A stretch of DNA of 64,000 nt, from positions 52,003,778-52,067,777 of the forward strand of contig NC_133771.1 in the NCBI RefSeq assembly GCF_003597395.2, given 5' to 3'. Positions 32,330 through 43,180 of this stretch are shown in pieces (the stretch's first letter is position 1; the number at the start of each line of letters is the position of its first letter). The notes under the pieces were generated by a model. It was given only the letters and a program-made list of their open reading frames with translations, was not told the DNA's origin and did not search any database. This stretch comes from Chelonoidis abingdonii. Lineage: Eukaryota; Chordata; Testudines; Testudinidae. Made by a program: the position numbers and the translations under genes.

Positions 32330-33940
32330 ATTTCAGATCCTCCTCTTTCCCAATTAGTTAATAAACTAGACTATATATTTTAGAAAAAATATCTAATCTT
32401 CATTTAAACGATGAGAGAATCCTCCACAAGCCTTGGTAGGTTCTTTCAGTGGTTTATTGCCTTTATTTCCAGTATGAATTTGTGTAGTTTCAACTTCCAG
32501 ACATTGGATCTGTTTATAGCTTGTCTGGTAGATTGAAGAGTTTATCACATTTTTGTTTCCCACATACTTATGTATAAACTGTGATCAAATCACCTCATAA
32601 ATTCTATATGTTAAGCTGAATAAACTGAGTCTATTACATAAGGTATGTTTTCCATTTCCTTAATTGTTCTTGTGGCTTGTCACTGAACCTTCTCCAATTT
32701 ATCAATGTCAATTTATCGATTGTGGGTACCAAAACTAGACACAGTATTGCAGTAGTTATCACACAGTTTAATATAACCTTTCTGTTCCTACTTGACAGTC
32801 CCTTGTTCACTTATCCAAGGATTTTGTTAGCCCTTTTGACCATACCTTTGCAATGGAAAGGTTCAGCTCATTATCTCTTTTGCAATCTCTGCTTCCTCAG
32901 ATGGAATATACCCATCTTGTAAGAATGGCCCATATGCATTGTTCTTAGACGTATGGCTTTGTTTGTTTGTATTGAAAGATATATCGGTGTATCAGTGCTT
33001 TGTCCTTGTCATTATTTAACACTTCCCCAATCTTTGTGCCCTCTGTGAACTTTGTCAGTGATTGTTATGTTTTCTTCTAGGTCAAATGTTAACTACCTCT
33101 GGGTCAGGAACCAAACCCTACGGGACCCCGCTAGAAACAGACCCACTCAGTGACAATTTCACATTTATATTTTGAGACCTGTCACCCATCTTTTATTCAA
33201 CTTAATTTGTTCTGTGTTAAGTTTGCTTCATTCTAGTTTTGTAATGAAAATGTCATGTAGTATCAATTCAACTGCCTTACAGAAGTCTAATTACATTATA
33301 TCAACACTATTAACTTTATCAACCAAACTTGTAATCTCTTTTAAAAAATCAGGTTAGTTTGATAGGATTAACAGGATTAATTCTGATTGGCATTAATTAT
33401 ATTACCTTACTTTATTTTTATTTATTGAGTCCCATATTAGTCATTAAGTTATTTTGCCAAGGATCGATGTCAGGCTGACAGACCCAAAATTACCCAGGTC
33501 ATCCCATTTACCCTTTTTGAATGTTGGCACAATATTAGCTTTCTTTCAGTTCTTTGGAACTTCCCCAGTGTTCCAAGAGATATTGACATCTACATTAGTT
33601 TTCCAGAAAACTCCTTAGCCAACTCTTTTAAAGTCTTGGTTGCCACGTATTGGTTGATTTTAAAAAGTCTAACTTTAGTAGTTGCTGTTTATCAACCTCC
33701 TAAGTTACTACTGGAATGAAAAGTGTTTCATCATCTTCATATGATCTGACTTCATCATCTGCTATTTCCCAAATAGCCGAAGAGAAATTTTTATTTTTGG
33801 CATTATTAATGACAATTCTACTACTTCCATCTACTAATGGACCAATACCATCATTAAGAGCTTTTAGTTCCTTATATACTTTAAAAACTCCTCCTTATTG
33901 TCCTAAACTCTGCTGTGATTTCTTACTGCTATGTTAAAGT
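32330..33940 (-). mobile_element. CR1 LINE, RT through 3' part
   Basis: About 1.6 kb of minus-strand CR1. From right to left (5' to 3' of the element): RT finger region near 33780-33900, the PxNYRPVSLTSIxGK-type block seen as antisense GATCGATGTCAGGCTGACAG (about 33462-33481), and the AFDTV-type region near 33270-33300. Further left are FADDT-proximal and thumb sequences (antisense TTTGTGCCCTCTGTGAACTT near 33034, CACAGTATTGCAGTAG near 32738) and the 3'-UTR near 32340-32450. Stops and indels throughout. Confidence 0.85.
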
Positions 33941-34503
33941 GCCCACTAACATACAGAAAATGCTCGAGGGTCTCATGAGTCTTAGACTCAGTTTTTCAAA
34001 GAGGAGAATAATTACTGTTGTTCAAACCCAGAGTATTATTCATGAGTCTGTGCCTGAAAGTGCTTTTTTTTTAATTCTCTCACAAGATCAACCAAGTTTT
34101 TAATGTACAAGAACAAGTGGGAAATAAATCCAATGGAGGATTTTGATATTGAATTTGAAAAGACTACAGTCAATCAGTGTTGAAAATAGGACAGCATAAA
34201 AAACTGAAAAAAATGTTATTTGATGATACATTCTGAAAAATAGCACCAAATCTCCTTTCATTATATGAGACTGTTAGGAATACTGGGATGATCCAAGTAG
34301 CTGTATAAACCTCCAAACATTATTTGATGCTCCTTTCATACTCCATATCAAATGGATCCTATCAGATAAGTATCACTGTGTCCTGTGGTGACAAAGAATT
34401 AAATAACCCCTTTAATTCCCCAAGAGCTCTGGCTTTGCACCTATCAGCAACATCTCACTGATTTTACCATAGTACCTTGACCCTCTTACAGCTGGAAGAT
34501 CTT
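33941..34503. other. Intergenic DNA, nothing recognised
   Basis: No repeat or coding motif identified. Confidence 0.3.
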
Positions 34504-34650
34504 GTGCTGAGGCTATATACACACTACAGCTTATGTTGGTATAAGTTATGTTGGTCAGGCGTGTGAATAAGCCACCTCCTGGGCGACTTAAGTTACCCCA
34601 ACCTAAACACTGGTGTGGACTGCGCTATAGCTTAGCTATCGCGTTAGTCT
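34504..34650. mobile_element. Fragment of a palindromic MITE
   Basis: ACACTACAGCTTATGTTGGT...AGTTATGTTGGTCAGGCGTG followed by an inverted counterpart (GGGCGACTTAAGTTACCCCA...GGTGTGGACTGC) forms a foldback of the same general kind as 53681-53986. Outer ends are degraded. Confidence 0.5.
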
Positions 34651-35039
34651 AAGAAGCTGACTTTGAAAAGAAAATAACTAACATGAATTTAGCACAAAAG
34701 AATCTGGGCTCATACTTACATTAAATTACTTACTTTCTCTCAGCCAATCTCTGCTGACCAGTAACGCATCCAACCAGCTTTAAGTATATCATAATTATTT
34801 TCCCCCATGAATGAAAGTACTACTGCAGATACATACTCTTCACCACCATCCTGAGACCTCTGAAATAATGGGAAAATGACACTGATTTTTGTATGCATCT
34901 CCTTATGTTTCTTTTCATCTGAGTCTTTAAGTATTCCCAAAGAGAAACAATGGCTGTTGGCTGTTCTTCCCTACTAACTCAAAAAGGAGACATCTAATTA
35001 GTCTGTCTACTCAGAATATATAATGTGCCATCACTGTAA
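34651..35039. other. Intergenic DNA, nothing recognised
   Basis: The 66-codon minus frame at 34740-34940 has no recognised motif. Confidence 0.3.
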
Positions 35040-35190
35040 TTATTTTATTATTATTTATTTGCACTGCAGCAATTCCATAAACCCCCCTCTGGGGATCACA
35101 ACTCTGTTGTGCAAACATATAACAAAAATATGGTCCCTACCCAGAAATTGCTTACAATCTGTGTAAGTATAAGATGAGAGAAATAGATAC
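35040..35190 (+). repeat. Diverged GGCCCCATTGTG-type interspersed repeat
   Basis: CTCTGTTGTGCAAACATATA, then ATGGTCCCTACCCAGAAATT and GCTTACAATCTGTGTAAG parallel the copy at 43060-43180. Confidence 0.4.
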
Positions 35191-37094
35191 AATAAACAGA
35201 TGGACAAGCACAAGGTAACAATGAGGCAATTATGATGTAGGTAATTAGCAGTGGCATATCACTATAATTGTGATTACACCAACTGTAAATGTAGAAATCC
35301 TATTGCAAAACTAGGAATCACACAAAATCTATATGAGGGAAGAGGGCATGAGTTCAGGTCTTACTTTCTTTTTAGTATTCTTTTTTAATCCAAGAGGATG
35401 TTATTGGGACCTTATTCCCAACCCTTTACAGAAGAAAACCTGCATAAAGAGATAGGTCTTGCAGCATGTTCTGAATATGGCAACACTAAGACTCAGGCTG
35501 ATCTCTGGTAACAGTTACTACCCCAAGAAAGCCTTGGACATCCATAAGTGTCACCATAGGATCTGTCAGCTGTAGTGTTCCATTTGCCAAGGTGAATTGC
35601 TGCAGGAGAGGTCGTCTCTGAGGCACCTAGTCAATCTCATTGAGGATTTTAGAAGATGGGGGATTGTATCTTTAAAAAGATGTAGAACAAAACAAGGAAA
35701 CAGCCTAGGATTTGAAGCACTGAAATTATATGCTCCATCCAACCGGGTCCATTTAGTAGTTAAGCTGTGGCTTCTGGAACAGTTGTAATTTTTTTTTTGC
35801 CTTTGATTTTATTCCTAGGTAAAGTATGTTAATCATACACTATTTATCACTCTGTAATAAGAACAAAAAGAAAAGAAAACTCTTGTACAGTATTTTTTCA
35901 GCTAATTTGGGTAATATTATTACATCATTGTATCTAATTGAGTGACAAGCTTGTAAAGGTACTTTATCACACTCTGTGCCTGCAACCAATTAAGAGAAAA
36001 AAGGCCTTTGTTCAGCTAATTGTCTGACTGTTATCAAAATGATCCTTCTGGGCCCCATTTAGAAGTCTAAATACCTCTGGCAGTTGAAGTATGGTGCATG
36101 TAAATAATTAAAATTATAAAAATCACTAAACAAACAAAAATGCTAGTGATCTGGTGGCTTGCCAACAAACTCTTGTTCATTGAGCTGAGAACAACAAAGA
36201 AGTTGCTATATTCTGACAGAGTGTGACAAAGTTACATTTAAAGTTTCCAAATGGTGTTCTTGTTCTGATTCACAATTAAATGTAGTGCTGTGCAAACAAG
36301 TATATAACTCCGTTTGTGGAAGGAGACAGATGTTCTAGCCAGCAAGAAATTAAGGAGAATTCTTCAAGTATCGGACTTTTTATGCTATCTTTTTATTTAT
36401 ACTCCCCTAAAGTAATAGCACAAATGTTGAATGTAGGTGTTTAAATAGTTTATTGATATGTTATTTCAGTACTCTTTAATATAACAAATTTCCTTTGTAA
36501 ACTATTTTAATGACCTACATAAAATAGAGACAGTGTAACTGCAAGGTCTCAGTTCACTTTAGTTTACTCACAAAATAAATAATGATGATTTTATTATACT
36601 TAAATAGATAATAATATATAATACCCAAATATATCCATGTATTTATACATCAATAATAGCCAGAGCTGTAGCAACAACAACAACAACAAAACCAGCTTTA
36701 CATGAACAATTTGTGAACCTATTTTTGGTGACTTTTTTTCCCTTCTGAAATTTTATTGTACTGTGAATTTAGGGGAAATTGATTATTTTTGCTATTGAAG
36801 GAAGTGAAAATTCAGTTTCACCAAAAAAGACATGCTGCTGTGGTATCTTAAACTGCAGTGGAAGTGACAAATTTTCTTTTTATAAAATTCCTCCTAATTT
36901 GTCATCTCTTTGTAAAACTGGGTGCCAGGCAGGATATGGGAGTAGAGGGGAGCTGGTCACCCACTCATCTATCATTCATTTCACCTTATGCAACTATGAC
37001 TTCATGAAGTGTGTGTTTATGGAAGTGAAATTTGTAGTGTCACAGATCCTAGCGAGCACCCCCTCTTGGCCTCCCAATATAACTGCTCTGAGGG
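35191..37094. other. Intergenic DNA with a short (CAA)n tract
   Basis: A (CAA) run of about six units lies at 36672-36690. Nothing else recognised. Confidence 0.35.
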
Positions 37095-37340
37095 CAGGGC
37101 CGGCTCCAAGCACCAGCTAAAATTCAGTGGCAGGTCTCTCAGTCCCTCTCTTCCTCCTAGAGCTGCCGCTGAAGTGCCGCCGAAGAGGAAGAGAGGGAGC
37201 AAAGAACCTGCCACCAAATTGCCACCGAAAAAATGAAGCGACATGATTGAGCTTCCGCCGAAGTGCCGCCGATCTGCTTTATCTTTTTTTTTTTTTCCTG
37301 CTTTGCTGCTTGGAGCAGCAAAAAAGCTGGAGCGGCCCTG
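37095..37340. mobile_element. hAT-type MITE (246 bp) with perfect 8-bp TSD
   Basis: Left terminus CAGGGCCGGCTCCAAGCACC, right terminus AAAAGCTGGAGCGGCCCTG, flanked by the identical 8-mer TCTGAGGG at 37087-37094 and 37341-37348. The middle is rich in GCCGCCGAAG-type repeats and contains a T12-15 tract. The 161-codon minus frame across it is not a gene. Confidence 0.9.
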
Positions 37341-38179
37341 TCTGAGGGGAATGCAAGCCACCAGAATGCAGAAGGCTGCACCGCTCTTTCCTCCCTGGGC
37401 CTTTCCAGCACATTCCTGGGAAGTGACTCTGAGCCTGTAACCTCTTCTCAGGTATGGAGCTCCCCTGCCACCTGCCCTAGGCCTAAGGACCAGCACTGAC
37501 ACTCAAGATACCCCAGTTGCTTAAACATACCCATCTTCCAGAACTGCACCCCAAGTGTGAAGCTTCTGATTTGCAGTTTAACTTTCTTAGGGATATGCAG
37601 TAGTTGTGAAGCCATCAACACACATACATGTTGTACAGTCTAACAACTTTATGCTCCTTTGTACATTTCAATTTCTTTGGGGCCTTCTGGGCTCAGAAAA
37701 ACAGGCAGGACACCCTTCCTCATGAGGCTGCTACATGCTGGGTGACCTCTCCCACGTGGAGCACCTTAAGTGGCTTCTGTGGGCATGCTCTCTCCTGCCC
37801 CATCCTTCCTCTTCCTGTCTGGCCCCTATTCCTGTGAGTTTATTTTCAACTCATCCTGGTCACCTGGCCTCTTTTGTTATCATCCTGGTAACTTTCCACT
37901 GCTCTGACCTTCTCTCCCTCCAAACGAATCAGCTACATTGGTTTTCTAAGGATGCAGCTGGGTTATTTAGCATAATCTTTGTGAGGTCTAAGTATCATCA
38001 TTAACTTTAAGCATTTTCCTTTGTATCTGTCTGGGGTATACATGCTACAGGGCTTGTCAGACATGGTGGAGCTGCATACATATAGGCATTCATAATACAC
38101 AGTTTTTCATAACAAAACTCCATGACATAAGTCAGAAATCATAAGCAGTACAGATATTGCCCCAATTCATCAGAGTGTC
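37341..38179. other. Intergenic DNA, possibly an LTR relic
   Basis: Moderately GC, C/T-rich. If the minus-strand remnant at 38180-38640 is a retroelement polymerase tail, this segment is where its 3' LTR would lie. I found no TG...CA ends or TSD to support that. Confidence 0.25.
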
Positions 38180-38640
38180 ATGCTGCATTCAGCCCCTCTT
38201 CTCTACTTCCAACTTTCCTCACCACAGGACTGTCCAATATATCAAGATGGAACGGGCTCTTCAACCAGTACTTCCCCTGACCTCTTCTCCTCATCAGTGC
38301 ACTATTGCTCCTATTCACTCTCTTCACTCAGGCTAAACTTGTCTGCTTCCAGATTATCAGAAGAATCCAAACTGAGCATCCTGTCTGGAGAATCTGCAAT
38401 CCAGCCTTTGGCTCTGATGGGTGCCTTCCTGCTCATGTAGTGCTGTGGCTGTTCTTGGTCATTGAGACCTATGTTTTCAGGTGGTGGCTCTGTGAAGTCA
38501 GAAGGCAGCACTGATTTGTTTTCTAAATTGAAATAAGGTGCTGGTAGCTTCTGCTACTGTGGATGCTGTAATATACAATGGACTGTATTGTGGCCAAGCA
38601 TTCTGAATGGTTCTACAAGAATGCCTGGGGGTGCAGCTGC
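38180..38640 (-). pseudogene. Decayed coding remnant, possibly retroelement Pol C-terminus
   Basis: One minus-strand frame runs from about 38640 to 38200 with only a few stops. A 67-residue frame (38311-38511) is followed, past two close stops, by an acidic stretch. Visible features: ILVEPFRMLGHNTVHCILQH at the start, DFTEPPPENIG, a basic patch SRKAPIRAKGWIAD, then acidic LDSSDNLEADKFSLSEESE. A basic SRxxxIRAPxW-like patch near an acidic tail is seen at the C-terminus of some gypsy/ERV integrases. That is an analogy only; an unrelated gene relic is possible. Confidence 0.3.
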
Positions 38641-39393
38641 ACCACCCTTTTAATAGCCTGTCCTAAGCTATGTCTGTCCTACACCATCCAGGGACTCCTT
38701 CTGGCTGGGAGAATCCTCAGCTCCCGAATTATAACAGTTTCCCTGTCTTTTTACGTCCTAAACCTGCCCTGTCTCTTCTCCTTTATCTATTACAATTAAT
38801 TTATTCTATCTTTGCTATTGTCTTTTAATTTAAATTTGGAAGTGCACTATTTAGTGTTGTGTCCATTGATTCCAAAAGCAGATTGTCTGAAAAGTGTTAC
38901 ACAAAATAAATGCCCAATCCTTCCCTTAGCTTTACTCTTGCAAATTTTTATTCTGGCAATTAGTGCTGACTCAGGTGACAGGACCGTTTACATGAATGTG
39001 GGTTTATAAGGTCAGGCCTAAAAGTTGAAAATAAGAACATAACATAGAAGTTCTGGCAAAACCTTAGCTATAGTGGTGCTTTTGTGTCATTGTGAAAATA
39101 GAAATTCAAAAGATATACTGCAGGTATCCTGATATCAGTACTTTTAGAGCTGCTGCTGTTGTTGTTTTAGAGGAAGAGGATAATAGCTGACATTTTGCAC
39201 ATGATACTCAGATTTTATTCTGAGAAGAGAAGCTTTTCCTGGCTGATACATTTTTAAAAGGTCAAAATACTGATTTTTTTTTCCAGAAAGAAGACTGTAC
39301 AACCCAGCCCAGAATACAAAGGGAAAACAGCTCACTGCAGAAGAGAAATAGCACTGAAAAATAACGTCCATGAGAACTCTTGGGGATGAGGAG
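38641..39393. other. Intergenic DNA, nothing recognised
   Basis: Short open frames (38578-38799, 38812-39009, 39144-39371) carry no known motif. Confidence 0.3.
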
Positions 39394-39573
39394 CAGTGCT
39401 AGATTTAGATGCAGGCAATCCTCTGGCTCTGATGAGTGGGTAAACTGGGTACCAGGCTTGAGGGGTGCCAGGCTTGGGGTGCTAGGGCAGATATTCAAAA
39501 GCTTAGCAAATGAAAGTGGGGACACCGAATATGCTCCTTGCCTGGGGCACAATTTGGTCTAGGGCCAGCTCTG
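39394..39573. mobile_element. hAT-type MITE (180 bp), 8-bp TSD with one mismatch
   Basis: CAGTGCTAGATTTAGATGC at the left and GGGCCAGCTCTG at the right give CAG...CTG ends. TSD ATGAGGAG (39386-39393) and GTGAGGAG (39574-39581) match at 7 of 8. The interior includes CTTGCCTGGGGCACAATTTG, typical of these short turtle hAT derivatives. Confidence 0.7.
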
Positions 39574-40769
39574 GTGAGGAGCCAGGGAAATACTGATGTC
39601 ATAAAATTACATCCCCATCTGTCACATCAGATGATGGACTGTAACTCAATATGAAATGGTATAATGCTGTTTATCTGCCTCATTTCATCAAAAGCTGAGG
39701 TTTTTAATGGGTAACTGAAGTTCCGCTTCTAAATGAATAGAAACCTAAATAAAGGCCCAGTCTTGCTTTGTGATCTAAATGGGTGCCTAAGCAGATTTCC
39801 CACAATCTTCCCACATGGCTCATGATGGGGGTCTGGGGAAACCATGGCCTATTTTTCAAAAAGTGCTGAGCACTTATCAGTTCCCACTGAAATCCATGAG
39901 AGAGGCTGGGTGCTTAGCACTTTTTTGAAAATCATGCCACTTATTTAGAAATCCAAATCTGGTCTTTCAAACTTAACTTTAGGTACCCAGTTTTGCAAAT
40001 CAGAACTGAAACTGGAGAAGTGGTCAGGTAAGCAGAACATATGGGAACCTGTGTTCTGTGGTCTACCTGAAAATATTTTAAAACTGTCCATCTGTATCTC
40101 CACAATATTTTCATTTAGATTAATAACTTTTAGTATGAGAGTCTGCCTTCTTGCCAAATACTGTTTTCACTCTCCTGATCTAAATTGAACTGTATGATGC
40201 AGCAAAGTATATTTCCTCAATGGTAAGGCTGGACATATAATCTCACATCCCAAGGTCTAATGTGAAGGATATATCATGAAGTAATATTACATTTATAGAC
40301 GAAGAAATAAAATTAAGATAAAAATTCCATTACCTTACTTCAGAAGAAAATGTAATTGCAAGGGTTGAAACTAATTTGAATACTGTTTGAAGAACTGGAT
40401 GATGATGTGCAGAACATGCTGCAGGACATGGCTGATACACTTGTTACTCTCATCCCTTTGTAAGAATAAAAAGGTAATAGACGTTAACCTTAAAATGGAA
40501 GGGTCTCTTTTATTTTTATATGTATTTTTAGAGAACTCTCAAACAGAGCAAAATAAGAGTAAATGGTTCACCATCTTCTCTGAACAACGCTACTGAGTAT
40601 GTAGTCTCCTTTAAACCAAATCTCCGATGAGCAGCTGACTCTGGTAGAGATATTCCAGCCATAAATAAACAAAAAAAGGAAGGCAGCAGATAGGAATTCA
40701 ATATACCTAGTTATTCCTGACTTATTGCAGTTTCCATCTTAGCTACTTATATGGCTGCCATTAGCATGG
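39574..40769. other. Intergenic DNA with a diverged GTGCTGAGCAC repeat
   Basis: 39845-39975 includes AAAAAGTGCTGAGCACTTAT and GGGTGCTTAGCACTTTTTTG facing each other. A similar GTGCTGAGCACCCAC stretch recurs at about 63405-63420. Family not identified. Confidence 0.35.
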
Positions 40770-40985
40770 TGTTTCAGTACCTCACAATATGTAACATATT
40801 TATCTCCACAACAGCATTGTGAGGTATGGAAGTGCTTCTAGCCCCGTTTTACAGATGAGAAACTGAGGCTCAGAGAGGCTAAGTCACTTGCCCATGGTCA
40901 CACTGAAAGACTGTGAAGGCACAGGGACTTCAGCCTAGGTTTCCCAACTCCTAGGTTAGCGCCCTAACAACTGATAACCTCTGCT
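40770..40985 (-). repeat. MIR-like SINE, well preserved
   Basis: The plus strand shows the reverse of MIR: CCCGTTTTACAGATGAGAAA, CTGAGGCTCAGAGAGGCTAA, GTCACTTGCCCATGGTCACA, then CCCAACTCCTAGGTTAGCGC. Confidence 0.8.
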
Positions 40986-41982
40986 CTCTTTCTCTTCCTT
41001 CCATTTTTCCTTCTTCTCTGTTTAGGTTGTAAGTTCTTTGGGTTAGGGACTGTTTCTTTCTATGGCAACATTTACACTTGCATGAGTTCTCAATAGTTGC
41101 CTGTATATTGCTAGTGCATGAATCCTGTACTGCACCAATTGTCCACATAAGCTGTGTTGGGCACAGGTATGTGCTATATACATGCATATACCCACATCCA
41201 CACTGCCCCTTGTTGATATGCGACATTATCACTGTCATATCAGAGGTGGTATCCCGGAGTTCTGTGTATCACAGAAGATACTCTAAGAACTGCCTTGCTG
41301 CAGGTTTCCAGTACTGCCTATCACGTTCAAACATTTGGTGATGGCAGCTACTCGTCATCTCTCTCTTCTGCCCAAGTAGATGAAAGACATGGAACAAGTC
41401 CAGGATGATGTGATTCTGCTCCTGTTATTTCTTGCAAAATTCTCTGGTACCTGGTGAATGTTCCTGCAGCTCCTGCCGAATTCATGTTGGACGGTGTAAT
41501 CCAACCACACCCAGATGATTATTCCACAGACCACATAGTTACTGTCACAACATGTTCCATGTTAACTGTTCTATACTGATCAAGGGGTGTAGAAGAAAAC
41601 TGTTCTGAAATGGTAAGCACAGCTTGTTACTACCACTGACAATGGGGATAGGGGCAGAGACATTTATATGTTGAGTTAGGGTCAGGCAGAAAATGGTTCA
41701 AAGCAGTGTAAGACTGGGTCTGGAGGACTATTGAAACTCAGGACTTGGTACATGCTCTTGGCTCCCAGCCACACAAAACTGTAGCATGGGCACAAGGCCA
41801 TGCCACATCAGAGTCGAGTACCTGCCCACAACCCCTCATGTGTGCTAGCTTTCTCACTGTGTGCTCTCCTTCATTCATGTGCTTCAGGGTTCAGATGTGG
41901 AAAATAGGGTGGTTATGGGACAACTACATGTGTGAAGGCATGTATCGTTGCCAGTACAGATGTAGCCTAAATGTTTGTACTG
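40986..41982. other. Intergenic DNA, nothing recognised
   Basis: The 129-codon plus frame (41745-42134) runs into the foldback repeat and shows no known domain. Confidence 0.3.
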
Positions 41983-42178
41983 GGCTTAACACAATGGGGC
42001 CCCAATCTCAGCTGGCATCTTCAGGTGCTACTGTAACACAAATAATAAATAACAAAGCTTGTCAATGTGTCCATGCGGTGGGGGCAGAGTTCATGAAACA
42101 AATAGTAAAAGCTTTGTTATTTGTGTTACAGTAGCACCTGAAGGCACCATCTGAGATTGGGCCCCATTGTGTTAGGCC
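41983..42178. repeat. Foldback: about 70-bp arms, about 48-nt loop
   Basis: 41983-42060 and 42108-42178 are inverted copies (GGCTTAACACAATGGGGCCC... against ...GGGCCCCATTGTGTTAGGCC; GTGCTACTGTAACACAAAT against ATTTGTGTTACAGTAGCAC). Each arm is a copy of an interspersed repeat that also appears singly at 43060-43180, so this looks like a head-to-head pair of that repeat. Confidence 0.8.
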
Positions 42179-43059
42179 TAGAACAAATTAGGAGAGGTGG
42201 AATTTTCCCGCGATTGCAAAGCAAAATCTAAAATTAGGAAATCTTCCATTTTTAATATCTTTTGAAAAAGGAAAACTTTGCCAACATGAATTTTTTTGCA
42301 ACTAATTTCACTTTCACTGGAAACACATTTTTCCACACAAATCTTTTGTTAAAAAAAATCAAGTAGCCCTAATGAATAGCAATAATAAAACCAATATCAC
42401 TAAAGTTGGCCAATCTAAGTTATAGTCAGGCATTGTACTTAAACGGAGTTCAAATCTTTCCCACCTCCAAATTCAAGGCCTTGATTTGTGTGATGAGATT
42501 AGCCGCTACTCTTTTTTATAGCATCAGATGTGTGTTCGGTGCTTTTATAAATAAGAAAGAAGACACAGTCCTCTGAACCAAAGATCTTACTTTCTAAAGA
42601 GCTGACATGTGGATGAGATATGGGGTAGGGAATGAATAATAGCAGGTGGATGACCAGTGAGGTCAGACATGTTATGTTACTCTCCAGGATTTATTGGTGA
42701 ATTGTCTTCTATTATTTAACCATTACTTGGAGCAGAGGATTAGTATTTATAGTTCTGTAATGTTCTCTATTTCTCATTTATTTTACAATGTTGATCCAGA
42801 CTGTCTTTGGCTGAAAATCACTTTGCCAGTCTGGGTATTTCAGATTTATTCATGGGAAGTACGAGGAGGATGGAAAATTTAAATTGAACCTTCCCCCAAC
42901 TCAGGTTCAGGGTGCAGAGCTATAACACACACATACCCCAGCATCTGGTCCAATAGAACAGGACTGTAGCAGGATCTGTGATCCCTCTGCGCTAGCTGCA
43001 CAAGATGCTGAGGTTAGTGCCTCAAAGTTGCACTATAATTTTTTAATATTTGTAAAGCT
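42179..43059. other. Intergenic DNA; possible A/T-rich DNA element relic
   Basis: 42190-42370 is rich in GAAAACTTTGCC and AATTTTTTTGC strings like 18.7-19.1 kb, but no termini can be paired. The rest is unremarkable. Confidence 0.3.
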
Positions 43060-43180
43060 GAAGCACTAGGAGCCCCAGTCATGAACCAGGACACCATTGT
43101 GCTAGGCACCATGTGAATTTATAACAAAAAGATGGTCCCTGCCTCAAGGAGCTTAAAGTCTAAGTCTAAGATAAGAGGGA
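43060..43180 (+). repeat. Single copy of the GGCCCCATTGTG-type repeat
   Basis: GAAGCACTAGGAGCCCCAGT, ACACCATTGTGCTAGGCACC, AAAAAGATGGTCCCTGCCTC, AAGGAGCTTAAAGTCTAAG. A common amniote interspersed sequence by recollection; family name not known. Confidence 0.5.

Noticed and set aside
37017..37502. 161-codon minus-strand open frame
   Set aside because: It crosses the 246-bp MITE and both TSD copies, so it cannot be a conserved gene.
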